64,000 nt of DNA. Source: Paulownia fortunei. Taxonomy: Eukaryota > Streptophyta > Magnoliopsida > Lamiales > Paulowniaceae. Shown piece after piece: positions 13,056-24,238 of the stretch. The stretch is taken from assembly GCA_019321725.1 (NCBI GenBank), contig CM033120.1, positions 372,001 through 436,000 on the forward strand, written 5' to 3'. The notes beneath the pieces were generated by a model. The model was not told the origin of the DNA and did not search any database. It saw only the letters and a program-made list of their open reading frames with translations. The position numbers and the translations under genes are program-made. Each line of letters begins with the position of its first letter. Position 1 is the stretch's first letter.

Positions 13056-14373
13056 GCCATGCCGTTTCACTACTTGCAGATAGTTTAGCTTGGACATGGG
13101 CACTCCATGATGGAGTTCCACATGTTTTTTGTCGTACACATTGCATTTTCTTAGGTTTCACATTGGAACAGATACATTGTTGCCCAAGACACTATAATCA
13201 TCAATGGTAGCAAAATGATGTATGAAAGATATCTGAAGCTTTGTGTCCCACAATAGATTTCCGTCATCTGTCCGACTGAACGGCATTTTAATAAATATAC
13301 GATTAAATATACGATGATGTCCTTGGTGCATGCATTGATAACCTTTAGAATTCATGTTCTATAAATGTTTTAAGTGGTTGATATAAAGGAGTTAGAGAAA
13401 ACTTATTTACGGTTAGTTCAGTTGTGATTCTCACACAGGAATAGCAGGCCATCCATTTCTCTGACTTTCTGGATCTCCCTAAAACCCGATATTCCTGCAC
13501 CTGTTTCTGTTTACTTTTCGCGATATTTGAACAGGGTGTCAGCTCTGGTCTCTAGAAATCTATTCTGATCTCTCTTCTGGTGTCTGGAAATCTGTTCTGG
13601 ATCACCAGTTAATTAAAAAGTAGTGACTGCTTGATGTTCGGTTTTCAGATAAAGTGTGAAGTTTTGATTGGCAAGCGGTGAAAAACTTACTCTGGCGAGC
13701 AAAAAGGGTCATCAACGGACTAGGCAAAGGATAAACTTCTTTAGTATTACTCTGCAAATGGATAAACTTCTTTGGGAGATCATTTTCTTTAGTATTACTC
13801 CCCATAACGATCTCTTCTGCAACAGTACACTTCTTAATCTGAGGGGGGTGGAACATTTAAACTTACCACAGCCTGGAAGTGGTACGAAAATTAACGGATT
13901 TTTGGGACTAGAAATATTTTGGAGTAATGGTTAACTTAGTTCAAATTTTGCATACTAGTTGGACAAGAAATAGATTAGACTCAGCTCAAGAGATTAAATT
14001 GTACATTCTACCATAATGTGGGACGACTTTACCATAGCCACTACCAATGTAGCTATTTTCGCGGCTTGCTGGTTCTGCAAAAGCCGAGTATCTAGTTGGT
14101 GGCGCTAAATATGAATAGAAAGGTGGATATAAAAAGGTGTTCTCAGGACTTAAAAGGCGTGCCACTCGTTGGTGACGAGTCCATGAAATGTCCTGGAGCA
14201 ATTCATGTATCTTGAGAACAAAGGCCAGTGGTGCTGCAATATTATAACCAGCAGCAAGTAAAATGAAATCAAAACTTAAGAGAGTACTAAGCTATATGCA
14301 ACTCTAATGTGTACTGGAGTAAAAGTGCAATGTAGATTTTACAGGGAAGAAATGAGTAAATTACAAAACAGGG
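13056..14373. other. Convergent intergenic region / 3' UTRs
   Basis: Stretch between the stop codons of two convergent genes, so it should hold both 3' UTRs. Besides the unassigned open frame at 13986-14303, listed separately, I see no gene. A 24-27 bp direct repeat built around GGATAAACTTCTTTAGTATTACTC occurs near 13730-13800. Confidence 0.55.
13986..14303 (-). other. Unassigned open frame, possible exon or pseudo-exon
   Basis: An open frame of about 106 codons on the minus strand, ending TGA at 13986-13988. It lies 70 bp beyond the stop of the SFT2-like gene and has no convincing ATG. It begins with a hydrophobic run (LLSFDFILLAAGYNIAAPLA), then a basic segment (SWTRHQRVARLL), then a Pro/Tyr-rich stretch (FLYPPFYSYLAPPTRYSAF). 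The composition looks protein-like and unlike the AT-rich chance frames around it. A possible acceptor (ATATTGCAG) ends at about 14238, so part could be an alternative 3' exon of the SFT2-like transcript. I do not recognise the family. It could also be a remnant of another membrane-protein gene, or chance. Confidence 0.3.
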
Positions 14374-17300
14374 TCATCTTCCAAAACATCTGAGTACAGA
14401 AGCAGCGAGAGTTGAAGACAGAAATTTCAGCCCGGCTGATCCTCCAGGAAAGTAGGAGATAGCATAGTACGTGAGAGCAAGCACCTGAGGAAATGTGAAG
14501 GCAACAAGAATTCAAAACAATAACCTTGCTTGGTTAAAAGTAGAAAAAATAGTACAAATATATCATGTGGACAAGTAATGTGTCTTGTTAAGGGGACTTA
14601 AGATTATAGTTTCAACTTAAGTATATATCCTGTCCATAGAGATATGGGTAACATTAGCCTTGGTGCAAGGTCGAGGGTTGCAGCAAACAGGGCTCCAAAC
14701 AAAAAAATAAGAAACAATTCAAAATTGAAAACCGCAACTAAAATTAAGTACAGGCAAAAAGATAGCTCATCTCTTTCATCAATTTAGAAAATTGCAAAGA
14801 GTGATTTTTGCATATTACGTGCAAGTCAAAGTTGCAAAATTTCAGAATTTCAAGTCCAAATAATGTGATATGCTTGCAATTAAAGAAATTAATTGCAGAC
14901 TGTCAGTGTGCTAATAAGGGAAAGGAGGGGAACAAAAAGGTAGGTTTGAATGCGAGCATGTGGTCCTTGACTTGCAAAATTTCAGAATTTCCAAGCCCAA
15001 AATGCATGCAAATAGAAGAAAAAATAACTGCAAACTGTCAGTGTGGATAGGCCTTGGATGCGAGTATGTACTCAAGGACCATGAGTGTGCCTAAATGGCT
15101 TTACAACAAGTTTAATGCAAGCAGAGATTTGCTAGCCCAAATCTGTGACTAAGTTGATCCCAACTGTCTAAATAGGGTTGGATTTATACTCTTTAATAGC
15201 ATATGGTAAACCGGTGAAACTGACTATTTGACCAGTAATTTCACACACTTTCTCTTCAAAGAGTTGGCAATCAAATCAGGGAACAAAGATGAAAGTACTT
15301 TCAACATAAGAAACCAATAAGTAAATTCCACATATAAGAAACAGTGACGGAACTGTTTCCCAAGGAAAGAAAATTGATTGCAAGAAGTATTTTTTCAGTA
15401 TTGGAAAACATCATGTGTTATCAAACCATGCTGCAAGCTATATTTACTCGGCGACCATCAAAGAACAGCGTAAAAGAGAAGCAATGGGAGACGGGGGGAA
15501 CCAATCGAGAATGGCAATAATAACATTGATAAAGATAATGATAGAAGAGGTTTGATACCTGTAACACAGAGAAAAGAACAGAGAGAATGTAACTGTGAAG
15601 CACCATGGATACATAAATTGTACCCGCCATGCTGCCAAGAAATCCTAATGTAAAAGGAAGTCTCTGAAGGAAAGAAACATAAACAAATTAGTGAAACAGT
15701 ATAGACAAGTAAATAAAAAGAAAGAAGAGTGAAAAGACTACTTATTACATCCTGGAAAACACAAGCAAGAAAATATTAACCAAAATACCTCTTTCGATAA
15801 CATGTGGCCAAGCTGATTTTTGGGACCTTTTAGGGCAAAAAATGAACCAACTATGAAGGCACACCCGATAGTAAAGCAGATTGCAAACTTCTGAGGCTTC
15901 AGCACCATTACAGGAAGGAATATAGTGAAAGCAATGCAGATAAAGAAGACTCCAGTGGCAAGGAAGAAACCAAAGTACACAAGAGACTTTCCAGAAGGGA
16001 TGTTGCTTGTAGCAGAGTTGAAGCTCCCAGGTAGTTCCCTCACTCCTTTAGAAACCCTGTTCAGGATAGTAGAAGAAAGGAGAGTTGAAATAAATAGATG
16101 AAACATATTGAGAGATACTCAGAACAATCATTAATCAACTGATGTTTCTCTTCAACTTGGGGGAAGATGCCATAACGTCACATAGAGCAGCGGAGGTAAT
16201 TGTTGCCCCTTGCTTGGCTTCAATGAAAAATAGATGAATAACAAGCCAAAAGAATAAATCCTCAATTGCTTGAAAATGAAACAAGCTTGGGCAAGTTGTG
16301 ACAGTAGGTATATCTAACTTGTCAGTAACTAACTTTTTTTCTCCACAGGTTCTGGCATAGAATATAAGCTTACAGTAGAAATCAAGTGAGGATGTGCGTA
16401 CCAGGCCAGCATGAAATAAAATGCTGGTTAGCTGCGAGGCCAACTTAAATAGACTATGCAGGGCTCAAAAAGCACAAAACTAAAACTTTTAAATAAACAA
16501 ATCAATTTTCATTGAGCAGGCAAAATGCCCGTATAGATTAACAATCTAATAAATACCTTGGAGGTTAGCTGTAGAATGTTGAGAGTATTACAGCACAATC
16601 TAATATAAAGTGCTTCCTTGGAGGTTATGTAGCAAAAATGTCTAGTAACGGTCGAATAGAGGGATAGTGCTTGCATGAGCATGCACACATTTTGTGTAGG
16701 AGCAAAGAACAAGAAAAGCGACCGCCACCACCTTAAAAACATAAAGATAAAACTATTGTTTCTCTTTGTTGTCCCTTTCTATTTTCATTCTGCCCATTTA
16801 AACAATAAATACCTTCATGCAACATATCAAAGCTCAAAGGCAGCTTTTACTTCAAAGGAATTTCTTTTTAGCAAATGGAAAATACTTGAAAGTCATGCTA
16901 TTTAGGTGAAAAGAATGACCAAATGACTGGTACAGAGGCACTTTAACAAGTAAAACACGGTTTCAACAACATTTGGTGAAAAAATTGTACATTTTGGCTA
17001 GTGTTGTAAATATTCATAGCTTCAATATATTTTCTTAGATGCTCCACCACAGCAGACTTAAAAGCTACTAGGAAGACCAAACAAATGATGGATTATGTAC
17101 ATTGAGCAGCTCATTGACTGCGGATACAGAAATAGCAAGTATGAGGTTGTCTTCTGGACAGGTATTTATGAAAATATTAGCACACCACTTGGGCTTCTGG
17201 TGGGATGATAGTGCAATTTCATGATCCAAAAGAAATGAACGAAGAAAGACCAGACTGTTTGCCTTTAAGGTTGGTGCAAACAGTAAAGTTTGTGCACAAG

Positions 17301-17621
17301 TTACAGGGAAACATGAAATTCCTCAAAATTCAGCTTCAACAGAAAATCAAATTCAAAGAGTATTACTAGCATCAAACAAAAGCAATGCGCAACAACATTT
17401 TTTCTAGGTTTTGTGTTTCATACTTACACGCTGAATGTCGATGTGACTTTGTCGTTGGCGGTCCGCACAGCGGCTTCGAGATCGAAGGAGGAGGAATCGC
17501 CGTCGGCGGCGTTGGAATCGGCGGCATAAGCATTCCAGTCGGCAAGCAGAGACGACGACGACGTCTTGTCGAGATCGCTGCTAGGGCCGCCCGCGAACCA
17601 CGCCTGCGCTGTTCTATGCAT
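14374..17621 (-). CDS. SFT2/Got1-like vesicle transport protein
   Basis: Four-helix Golgi membrane protein of the Sft2/Got1 family, which in yeast supports fusion of endosome-derived and ER-derived vesicles with the Golgi. Exons on the minus strand: 17621-17428, 16056-15789, 15663-15559 and 14484-14374, giving 225 aa. The N-terminus MHRTAQAWFAGGPSSD and the segment FDLEAAVRTANDKV match plant relatives (At4g26550, At5g56020 group). VSKGVRELPGSFNSATSN leads into helices at about 93-116, 122-140, 158-178 and 178-198. The tail YYAISYFPGGSAGLKFL and LRCFGR is family-typical. I start at the ATG at 17621. The frame is open further upstream but only with non-ATG codons, and relatives start at this Met-x-x-Thr-Ala-Gln. 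Intron 1 is long (1.37 kb). Confidence 0.93.
14655..14702 (+). mobile_element. Au-SINE-like fragment (weak)
   Basis: About 48 bp (GGTGCAAGGTCGAGGGTTGC then AGCAAACAGGGCTC) resembles the box-B region of plant Au SINEs, where a GGTCxxGGGTTCGAG-type segment is followed by AAACAGCCTC. It lies in the last intron of the SFT2-like gene. No ends or duplications are visible, so this is a weak call. Confidence 0.25.
14834..15080 (+). repeat. 140-bp tandem duplication in SFT2-like intron 3
   Basis: Two diverged direct copies about 140 bp apart. Both contain GCAAAATTTCAGAATTT near the start, then CAGACTGTCAGTGTG (AACTGTCAGTGTG in the second copy) and GAATGCGAGCATGT / GATGCGAGTATGT near the end. Confidence 0.75.
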
Positions 17622-18409
17622 ATCCGGTGTATTATTTACTGCCGCTGCTGCTAATCCCGGAAAGCGCAAAGAGAAAATACTGTGAGAGATCAGCGCGTGA
17701 CTGTGTGCAACAGGGCGGCGGAGCGGCGGCAGCGGTTTGAGACTGAGGAGTGGAGTGAAGATCTGATTCCTCTGCGCGGCTGTGTTCTCTTTTCCTTTTT
17801 TTTTTTTTAATCTTTTCTTTATAGGAGTAGATTATTAACTATTATTAATAATTAATTTCAAAATGTAAAATAAAATTAAAAGATATATAATTCCTTTCTT
17901 TCAATATAAATAACTTATAAGCTATTTAAAATATTTTAAAACGTACAAAAATTACAATTAATAATTGTTTTGGAGAAATTTTGTGGCGATCATATATATA
18001 TATAGAATTTTCGAGTTTTACAACCATACAATTTGAAATTTAATGTTTTGATCATTTTTTTGTTTATTTTTTAATTTTTTATTTATTTTTTGTACGTATT
18101 TTGACTACTTTTATTTTCATCAAAATTCATATCACTCATACTTTTTCTTTGTCCTAAGTTGGTAGAGTCCTATCTATCCAATGTGGATTAGAGTGATGAA
18201 AGTTGCATAGTGTCTAGGTTTATGAAAGTTGCTTGGACATACAATTTGATAATTTCATAATAATACTCTTTTTTTTTTTTTAATTTGAGGAGTTTTTATT
18301 AACTCTTAAGGCTTGAAGATTATTCTTCAAATTCCATTCAATTTTATGTCTTTTCATTAATAAACTTATATCCCACAAAAAATAAAAATAGTTGCTTAGA
18401 CATTGTGGC

Positions 18410-19030
18410 TCTTTAGGAATATTTTTGCTTATTTTACATAATTTCATTTTGGCCTCCTTAAGAGTATTTTTGCTATTTTTTCATATTTACATATGTTTTA
18501 GTATTCTACAAGCCTAAATGCCATTTTTCAGTTATTATGGTTATATTACATACTTGTATGTCAATTTATCTCTTTAGGGTGTTTTGGTAATTTTCCATGC
18601 TTATGTTTTTTTTTTTAGTCCTTCATGGGTATTTTAGTCATTTGCAGTTATTTTAACCATCTATGAGTATTTGTCATTTCGATACCACAAGTCACTTTGA
18701 TCGTTTAGGGATATTTTTGTAATTTTTTATGTTTATATGTTGCTTTTAGCCTTTCAGATTTTTAGACTTTTTGCATTTTCATATATTATTATGACCTTAC
18801 ATGGTGTATTTTCAGTCATTTTATATGTTCATATTTCACTTTGGCTCTTTAGGATATTTTTTAAATCTTCGTGTTCTTTTAGTCATCTAGGGGCATAATT
18901 GCCATTTTACATAATTATACGACTGTTTGGTAGGCATTTCAGTCATTTTACATATCCAAAATCATTTTTTACTTTATTGTCGTTAAGGGGTGTTTTGATA
19001 ATTTTTTATATTTTTATTATATTTTTTGTC
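18410..19030 (+). repeat. Degenerate minisatellite
   Basis: About 600 bp made of poorly conserved repeats of roughly 60 bp. They share the words AGTCATTTTACATAT, TTTAGGGGTATTTTGGTAA and TTCATATTTCACTTTGGCTC in changing combinations. No reading frame is maintained. It looks like an old tandem array or transposon-derived repeat. Confidence 0.6.
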
Positions 19031-19369
19031 TTTAAAGGACATAGAGAGATGGGAGAGGTATATAAGATTTTGTAAAAATAGAAAAAAAATTACAAAACTA
19101 ATATTTTGAAATTATTTTGGTTTAAATTTTGAATCAGAACCCAAAAAAAAAACCATTTTGGACTCACAATTCAACAAAATCCATCTACACTCCTATTCTG
19201 ATCCATTTTTAAAATCTTAGGACCAACCCAACCCAAAACCAGTGGGTTGGATTTGGACCCATGGGTTCAAGTCCATATTGCCACCTCTAGGCAAGCATGA
19301 CAACGGATTTGAAAGAAAATGTAAAGCTATGAAATAAGCTTCAACTTATCAAAGTTTTATTTCTATGCT

Positions 19370-19828
19370 GGGTGATGGGCCTTGAGCCCAAATTGAGCCC
19401 ATGAAGCTAAGATCCATAATAGGTCCAAGATGTTATGGTGGGCCTTGAGCCTAAAATAGGCTCATGAAGTCAAGATTCAAAATAAGCCCAAAAAATTAAG
19501 TTCAAAAGATTCGTTTAGATTATGGGCCAGAACAAAGATTTGATCCAATAAAACAAACCCAATAAAATGATTTGAAGAGATCCATGTGATAAATTCAGTC
19601 CAATGGGCCAAGAAGGTCCATTTGGTGCACGCACCGCTCCACACAGGATTACACTCTTCTTACAACTATAAATACCCATCATTTCATAATTGAAAGGTAC
19701 GCAATCAATTAAGTTTTAAGTATTCTCTAGTTTCTGGTTTAATTCATCTACTCACCTTACTGACTTGAGCGTCAGGGTTTTCGGCGAGCTACCCCGACGC
19801 CCCTAACGCTTGTTCGTGACAGCCCTAC
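19370..19828 (+). mobile_element. Probable solo LTR of an LTR retrotransposon
   Basis: The segment runs from about TGATGGGCCTTGAGCCC to GCTTGTTCGTGACA. It contains a TATA box (ACTATAAATACCC, about 19665-19677) followed downstream by CTTACTGACTTGAGCGTCAG. CTGACTTGAGCGTCGG-type sequence after a TATA box is characteristic of LTRs of plant Ty3/gypsy retrotransposons. No gag-pol coding region and no second LTR is in the flanks, so it is a solo LTR or a truncated remnant. I could not find a clean target-site duplication, so the ends are approximate. Confidence 0.5.
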
Positions 19829-20383
19829 AGTTTCGCATCTAATCAGCCTTACTAGTAAAAGGTGATTCCACATCAATGGGGTTGAGAGGGGGTATTTTCG
19901 TCAGTTTGAATCATTTATTTTAATCTATTGTTACATTTTATATTACTTATTATAAATACATATTAATTGTATAAAATATTTTCTTCAAATATATAGACAA
20001 CGGAAGGATTTGGAACACATCTTTTGTTCTTTCCACTACTTTGAAAAAAGCTCCAAAGCAAAGAGAAGTTCTACAACTTCAGGTGGTAGGTGATGGTCTC
20101 AAGACTACGAAATTTAGTAGTTACTTCCACAATGGAGGGGAGATAATAAATTCAGTATTGACCAAAGTAATTTTTGTTGGATTAACCTTTTTGGTTTATT
20201 ATGTTATAATATTTAGTTCTTTTTGTTGGCTTAAAAGTTTGCACGTAGAATTCATCTATTAGCTCACTTGGAATACGAATCATATATATTTAACATATAT
20301 CTGTAATATGGAATACGAAATAAAATAAAATAATTTTTTCTTAACTTATTGTCAAATGCATTTCAGTTTTATGATGTTTTACC

Positions 20384-20842
20384 CATATTTTTAAAATCAT
20401 ATCAAATCGGTCGGTTCAACCAGTCCAATCGAGAACCGAAAGTCAGTCCGGTCCGATTAGCTATATAAAATTGGATTATCAATTTGACCAGTTAAAACCG
20501 ACAAAAGATCGGTCAAACCAGTTTGACTTTTTTTTAAAAAAAAAAAATTAATTTGATATTTTGTTATATTTATGTAGTTAATTGAATTTTTTGTTATGTT
20601 ATATATATATATATATATATATTTTTAGGTAGTTATTTATTTTTTATATTTAAAATATATTATATGACAATGAGTGTATTATATCATTATTTTACATAAT
20701 ATAATAAAAAAATATAATCAATTTTTATTAGACCCGGCCCGATCGACGATTGAACTAGTTCAATCAATTGAACTGCTAATTAATAATAATATCGATTTGC
20801 TCACTAATTTAATTATAAAATTAATTTAATTATGAAAATATT
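20384..20842 (-). mobile_element. MITE-like element, family 1, copy B (inverted)
   Basis: About 459 bp, in inverse orientation to copy A: its right end AAATTATGAAAATATT is the reverse complement of copy A's left end. It carries GGTCGGTTCAACCAG and GATCGGTCAAACCAG on one side and GACCCGGCCCGATCGACG on the other, with AT-rich interior words shared with copies A, C and D. It is non-coding. Confidence 0.6.
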
Positions 20843-21290
20843 AATTTCAAATATATCACAATAAGCCAAGCACTTGCTTACATGACAAGCACAAATATTT
20901 TTGTTAGATTTGATTCATGATGAATAGACTTTACCACCTTGTCTCACCAATTTAGACCCTATTTTATTACATCATTCCTTTGAAACATATATAAGTGTAA
21001 AATGATGTCATCATCTGATAGATAGGGCCCGTCTAGGCATGCATAGACATTAGATATTATTAAATTAGATATTATTAAAAGATTGGATTTCTTCTTGGGG
21101 TTTCATAGTCACATGAAATTCCATCATTGCCCCTCAAAGTGGAAATTGGGTACAACAAAGTGCCTTATCTAAAACACCACTTATTTTAATTTTTTAATTA
21201 ATGTTGTTTTTTTATTGGTTAAATCATTTGCCAAAGTCATGCCCAACTTTTGCAAAATACCAAGTGCTTCCTTCGCTTTTCCTTGGCCGC

Positions 21291-21296
21291 CACGTG
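21291..21296. promoter_or_regulatory. G-box (CACGTG)
   Basis: Palindromic CACGTG in the context GCCACGTGGACC, about 1.7 kb upstream of the COL-like transcription unit. A second one, CACGTGTC, is at 22227-22234. These are potential bZIP/bHLH (for example PIF) sites. Only the motif supports this. Confidence 0.3.
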
Positions 21297-22250
21297 GACC
21301 TCTTTAACATGTATATATACATATAGATATGTATGTATATATATTTCTTTGCAACTGCGCCAATCCTATTTACCTAACTTTCAGTTAGCGATGTTTAATG
21401 AAGTTTGGCTTAATTAGCTGAAATTCTTGAAATTTATATCTAATTTTAAGTTAATTTAACTTTATGATTTTTGATTTAGTTAAGAGATTCATTATTAAAA
21501 ATAATTTGGACGAATTGAGAATCGTAACCTTCGTTCTAAAATAATGGGTTTAATTTGACAAGATACTTAATTTTAAATAAAGATTAAAAATACTATGTGG
21601 GATCCGACACATTCATTTTTATATTATTTTTTTCTTAAAAAGTAAAAATTGAGAATTAGTGATATTATATTATTATCTTAATTTGGGGATAAAGGAATTT
21701 TATTTTAAAAAATAAAATATTATTTTTGGGATGCTTTTCACAAATTAAAAAATAAAATTAATTTGGAACACAAAGTATTTGAATTTGTTAATAATTTTTG
21801 TTGCACATAGCTCTAATAGGCTATTTAAATAAATAAATAAATACAGCTATTTCTATGTTGAAATATCAAATGCTCTAATGCACTTTGGGAAAATACGGTG
21901 TGTGAAAAGGATAATAAAAAAACAAAAATAGTTTTCTTCTTCCATTTGCTCTTCGCTTTTGAATAATTTATGTTTTATAAATCCCTATAAATATATTTTT
22001 ATAGAGATTTTGACTTTTATAGAGTTTTATTAAAAAAAAAAAAGAATACAAAAATTATTAAAAAGTAAATTTCTTCCAAATAAGTTTAAAAATTTCAAAA
22101 AAATGTAATTACATTTTCATAAATTTGTTGTGTCCCTCTCACCCCACTTGTTGATATTTAAAGCTTCATAAATATCTCATACAGCGCCATGTTGTTATGA
22201 ACATTGTTGGAAGTATTTTATTGGTCCACGTGTCATGAGATAATAGTAGG

Positions 22251-22401
22251 AAATATTAAATTATATACAAGATTTGGAAAAAGGTATTGAATGGAATTAA
22301 AAATATTAAATTCTATAAAAGATTTGGAAAAAGGTATTTGAATGGAATTAAAAATATTAAATTCTATACAAGATTTGGAAAAAGGTATTTGAATGGAATT
22401 A
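22251..22401 (+). repeat. Three tandem 50-bp repeats upstream of the COL-like gene
   Basis: Three head-to-tail copies of 50/51 bp, each starting AAATATTAAATT and containing ACAAGATTTGGAAAAAGGTA (AAAAGATTTGG in the second) and GAATGGAATTA. Divergence is only a few bases, so the expansion is recent. Confidence 0.9.
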
Positions 22402-23043
22402 TTTAATAAACTTTACCCTTTTTGCCTACTTCTTTTGTTTCTAATTTTTCTTGAATTATGCAACCTCAACTTTAGCTTATGTATTTTGTATCATTGAATT
22501 ATCTAATCATATGCCAAAAATTATAATTTCATCCTTTTTTATTGAAATAATTAAATATGCATAAAAAAATTTAATTTTATGACAAACAACGTATTTATTT
22601 ACATTCTAATGTATTATTGTGTTTATATTGAGTCGAAGTTAAAATATAGAATGAAACTATACCACCTTGTCAAACATTAGTATAAACCCAAATCTTATTT
22701 TTTTAATTAAAATATGATTTTTTACCTAATATTTATTATCCTATATTATGTTTATTTTAAAAGTTGAAAATCAAAATTAATAAGACAAAATAGTAATAGG
22801 AAAAAAGATGACCTTTTTATAGGGGTAAAGTAAGAGGGGGTGGAAAAAGTTTCCTTTTCATGAAAAGGACAGGGCCCCACCTCACACCCCCCACGCCCAC
22901 CCCCAGGCCCCCCACTCCCCTGCTTGTTTCTCTCTCTTGCACTTTTTATCACTTTTTACTATATTTTATTGGAACTTTGTCAGAACTCATAAGTTCAACC
23001 CCAAAAAAAAGTTCACTCCCCATCCCATCTTCTGCTAGAGAAA

Positions 23044-23075
23044 GAGAGCTGGAGAGAGAGAGAGAGAGAGAAAAT
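23044..23075 (+). repeat. GA-rich repeat in COL-like leader
   Basis: A run of GAGAGA in the probable 5' leader of the COL-like gene (about 23053-23074 uninterrupted). GA/CT runs are common in plant 5' UTRs and core promoters and can bind BPC-type factors. The leader then continues to a probable donor at 23214 (TTGG then GTAAGG). A matching acceptor at 24070-24071 (TTATTGCAG) defines a leader intron of about 858 bp. Confidence 0.5.
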
Positions 23076-24238
23076 ATCTTCTGGAAAAGGTCCGATCTTT
23101 TTCTGTTAGTTAGGGTTTTAAGTGTTGATTGAAAGCTGCTGAAGGAAAGTTTGTACTTTTTTCTTTCTTGAAAGAGTTACTCTGGGTTTTGGCTGCCTTC
23201 ACTGCTAAATTGGGTAAGGACATTAATTCTTGGAAAATGGGCTTGCTTTTTTTTTTTTTTTTTTTATAATTATAATTTTTGGGCTTGTTTTTTTGTTTGT
23301 ATTTTTTTTTTTTTTTTTGGGGTGGGGGTGGGGGTGGGATTTTGAGCAATTGGGAAAATCTTGGATAATTCAGCTTATATTTATTGCACTGTGTTTTTTC
23401 AGGTATAGCGAATTTTTCATTTTATATCTTGTTTTGGGAAGAAATGGTTGGATTCTTCCAATCTTCAGCTGGGATTCTAGGAATTATGTGTTTTTATTTT
23501 TTTTTCTCCTTGGAAAGGTTCCATTATAAGCATTCAATACTGAATTTCCAATCTTTTTCTGAATACAGAAAACACAGATGCAATTTCCCAACTTTGCTAC
23601 AATCTTAGTTATGTAAATATCATGTTGAATTGAAATGAATTACTTCTTAGTTTGCTAATATTTTTTCACCTTGTGTATTGGTTCTTGATTCCCAGCATGT
23701 TGGAGACTTGCGGCACCTTTTCCCAACTGTTATTCCTTTGGCATCTCATATGTTTTCTCATGGTGTATAATAAGTGATACGTATCAGTAAAGAATTTGTT
23801 CTTGCAATTCTTCGGTAATAATGTTATGAATCATCCGTATCGGAAGAGAATTTGTTCCATCTGGTTTTGGGAATATTATTAACATTTTTATTTGTTGAGA
23901 AGTATGATGCTTTTTCTGGGAGGTGATTTTTCTTGTTGCACACCCTGCTCTCCTTGATATTGAACGTGGGGCAGGATTCAATTTATAATACGCGTAATCT
24001 TTTACTCATTAATAGTTGTTGCTGATATCTTTCTAATGATATTTTTTTTCTTTTGGTGTCTCTTATTGCAGAGTGTTTATCGCAGATAATAAAGTACTGA
24101 AACTTTTTTTGATCCCAACACTCTTCTTGCAAAACAACATCTTCATAATCATATCTGCTTTCTGCCAGTTTGAATAAATTGTTGGGGCAAAGTTTGAAAT
24201 CAAGGAAAAGTTTTATTAAGAAATTGGTTAGTTGCGAT

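Larger units (their letters stand above)
17622..22950. other. Intergenic region, promoters and repeat remnants
   Basis: Region between the divergent SFT2-like and COL-like genes. The first 150 bp (17622-17770) is GC-rich and is the SFT2-like leader and core promoter. Beyond that it is AT-rich, with a degenerate minisatellite (18410-19030), a probable solo LTR (about 19370-19830), an inverted copy of MITE family 1 (20384-20842), a triple 50-bp repeat (22251-22401) and a C-rich block at 22875-22920 just ahead of the COL-like transcription unit. No supported gene lies in it. Confidence 0.6.

Noticed and set aside
17622..17669. N-terminal extension of the SFT2-like protein
   Set aside because: Begins with TTG, not ATG. 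The family N-terminus aligns with the ATG at 17621.
20041..20262. Plus-strand 73-codon frame near MITE copy B
   Set aside because: Starts with TTG, no domain, ends in a hydrophobic translation of AT-rich DNA. Not supported.
22251..22401. CRISPR-like direct repeats
   Set aside because: The copies are contiguous 50-bp tandem units without spacers, in a plant genome.
24170..24238. N-terminal extension of the COL-like protein
   Set aside because: The upstream frame is open but starts at TTG. Relatives start exactly at MGYxCDFCGEQ, so the ATG at 24239 is used.
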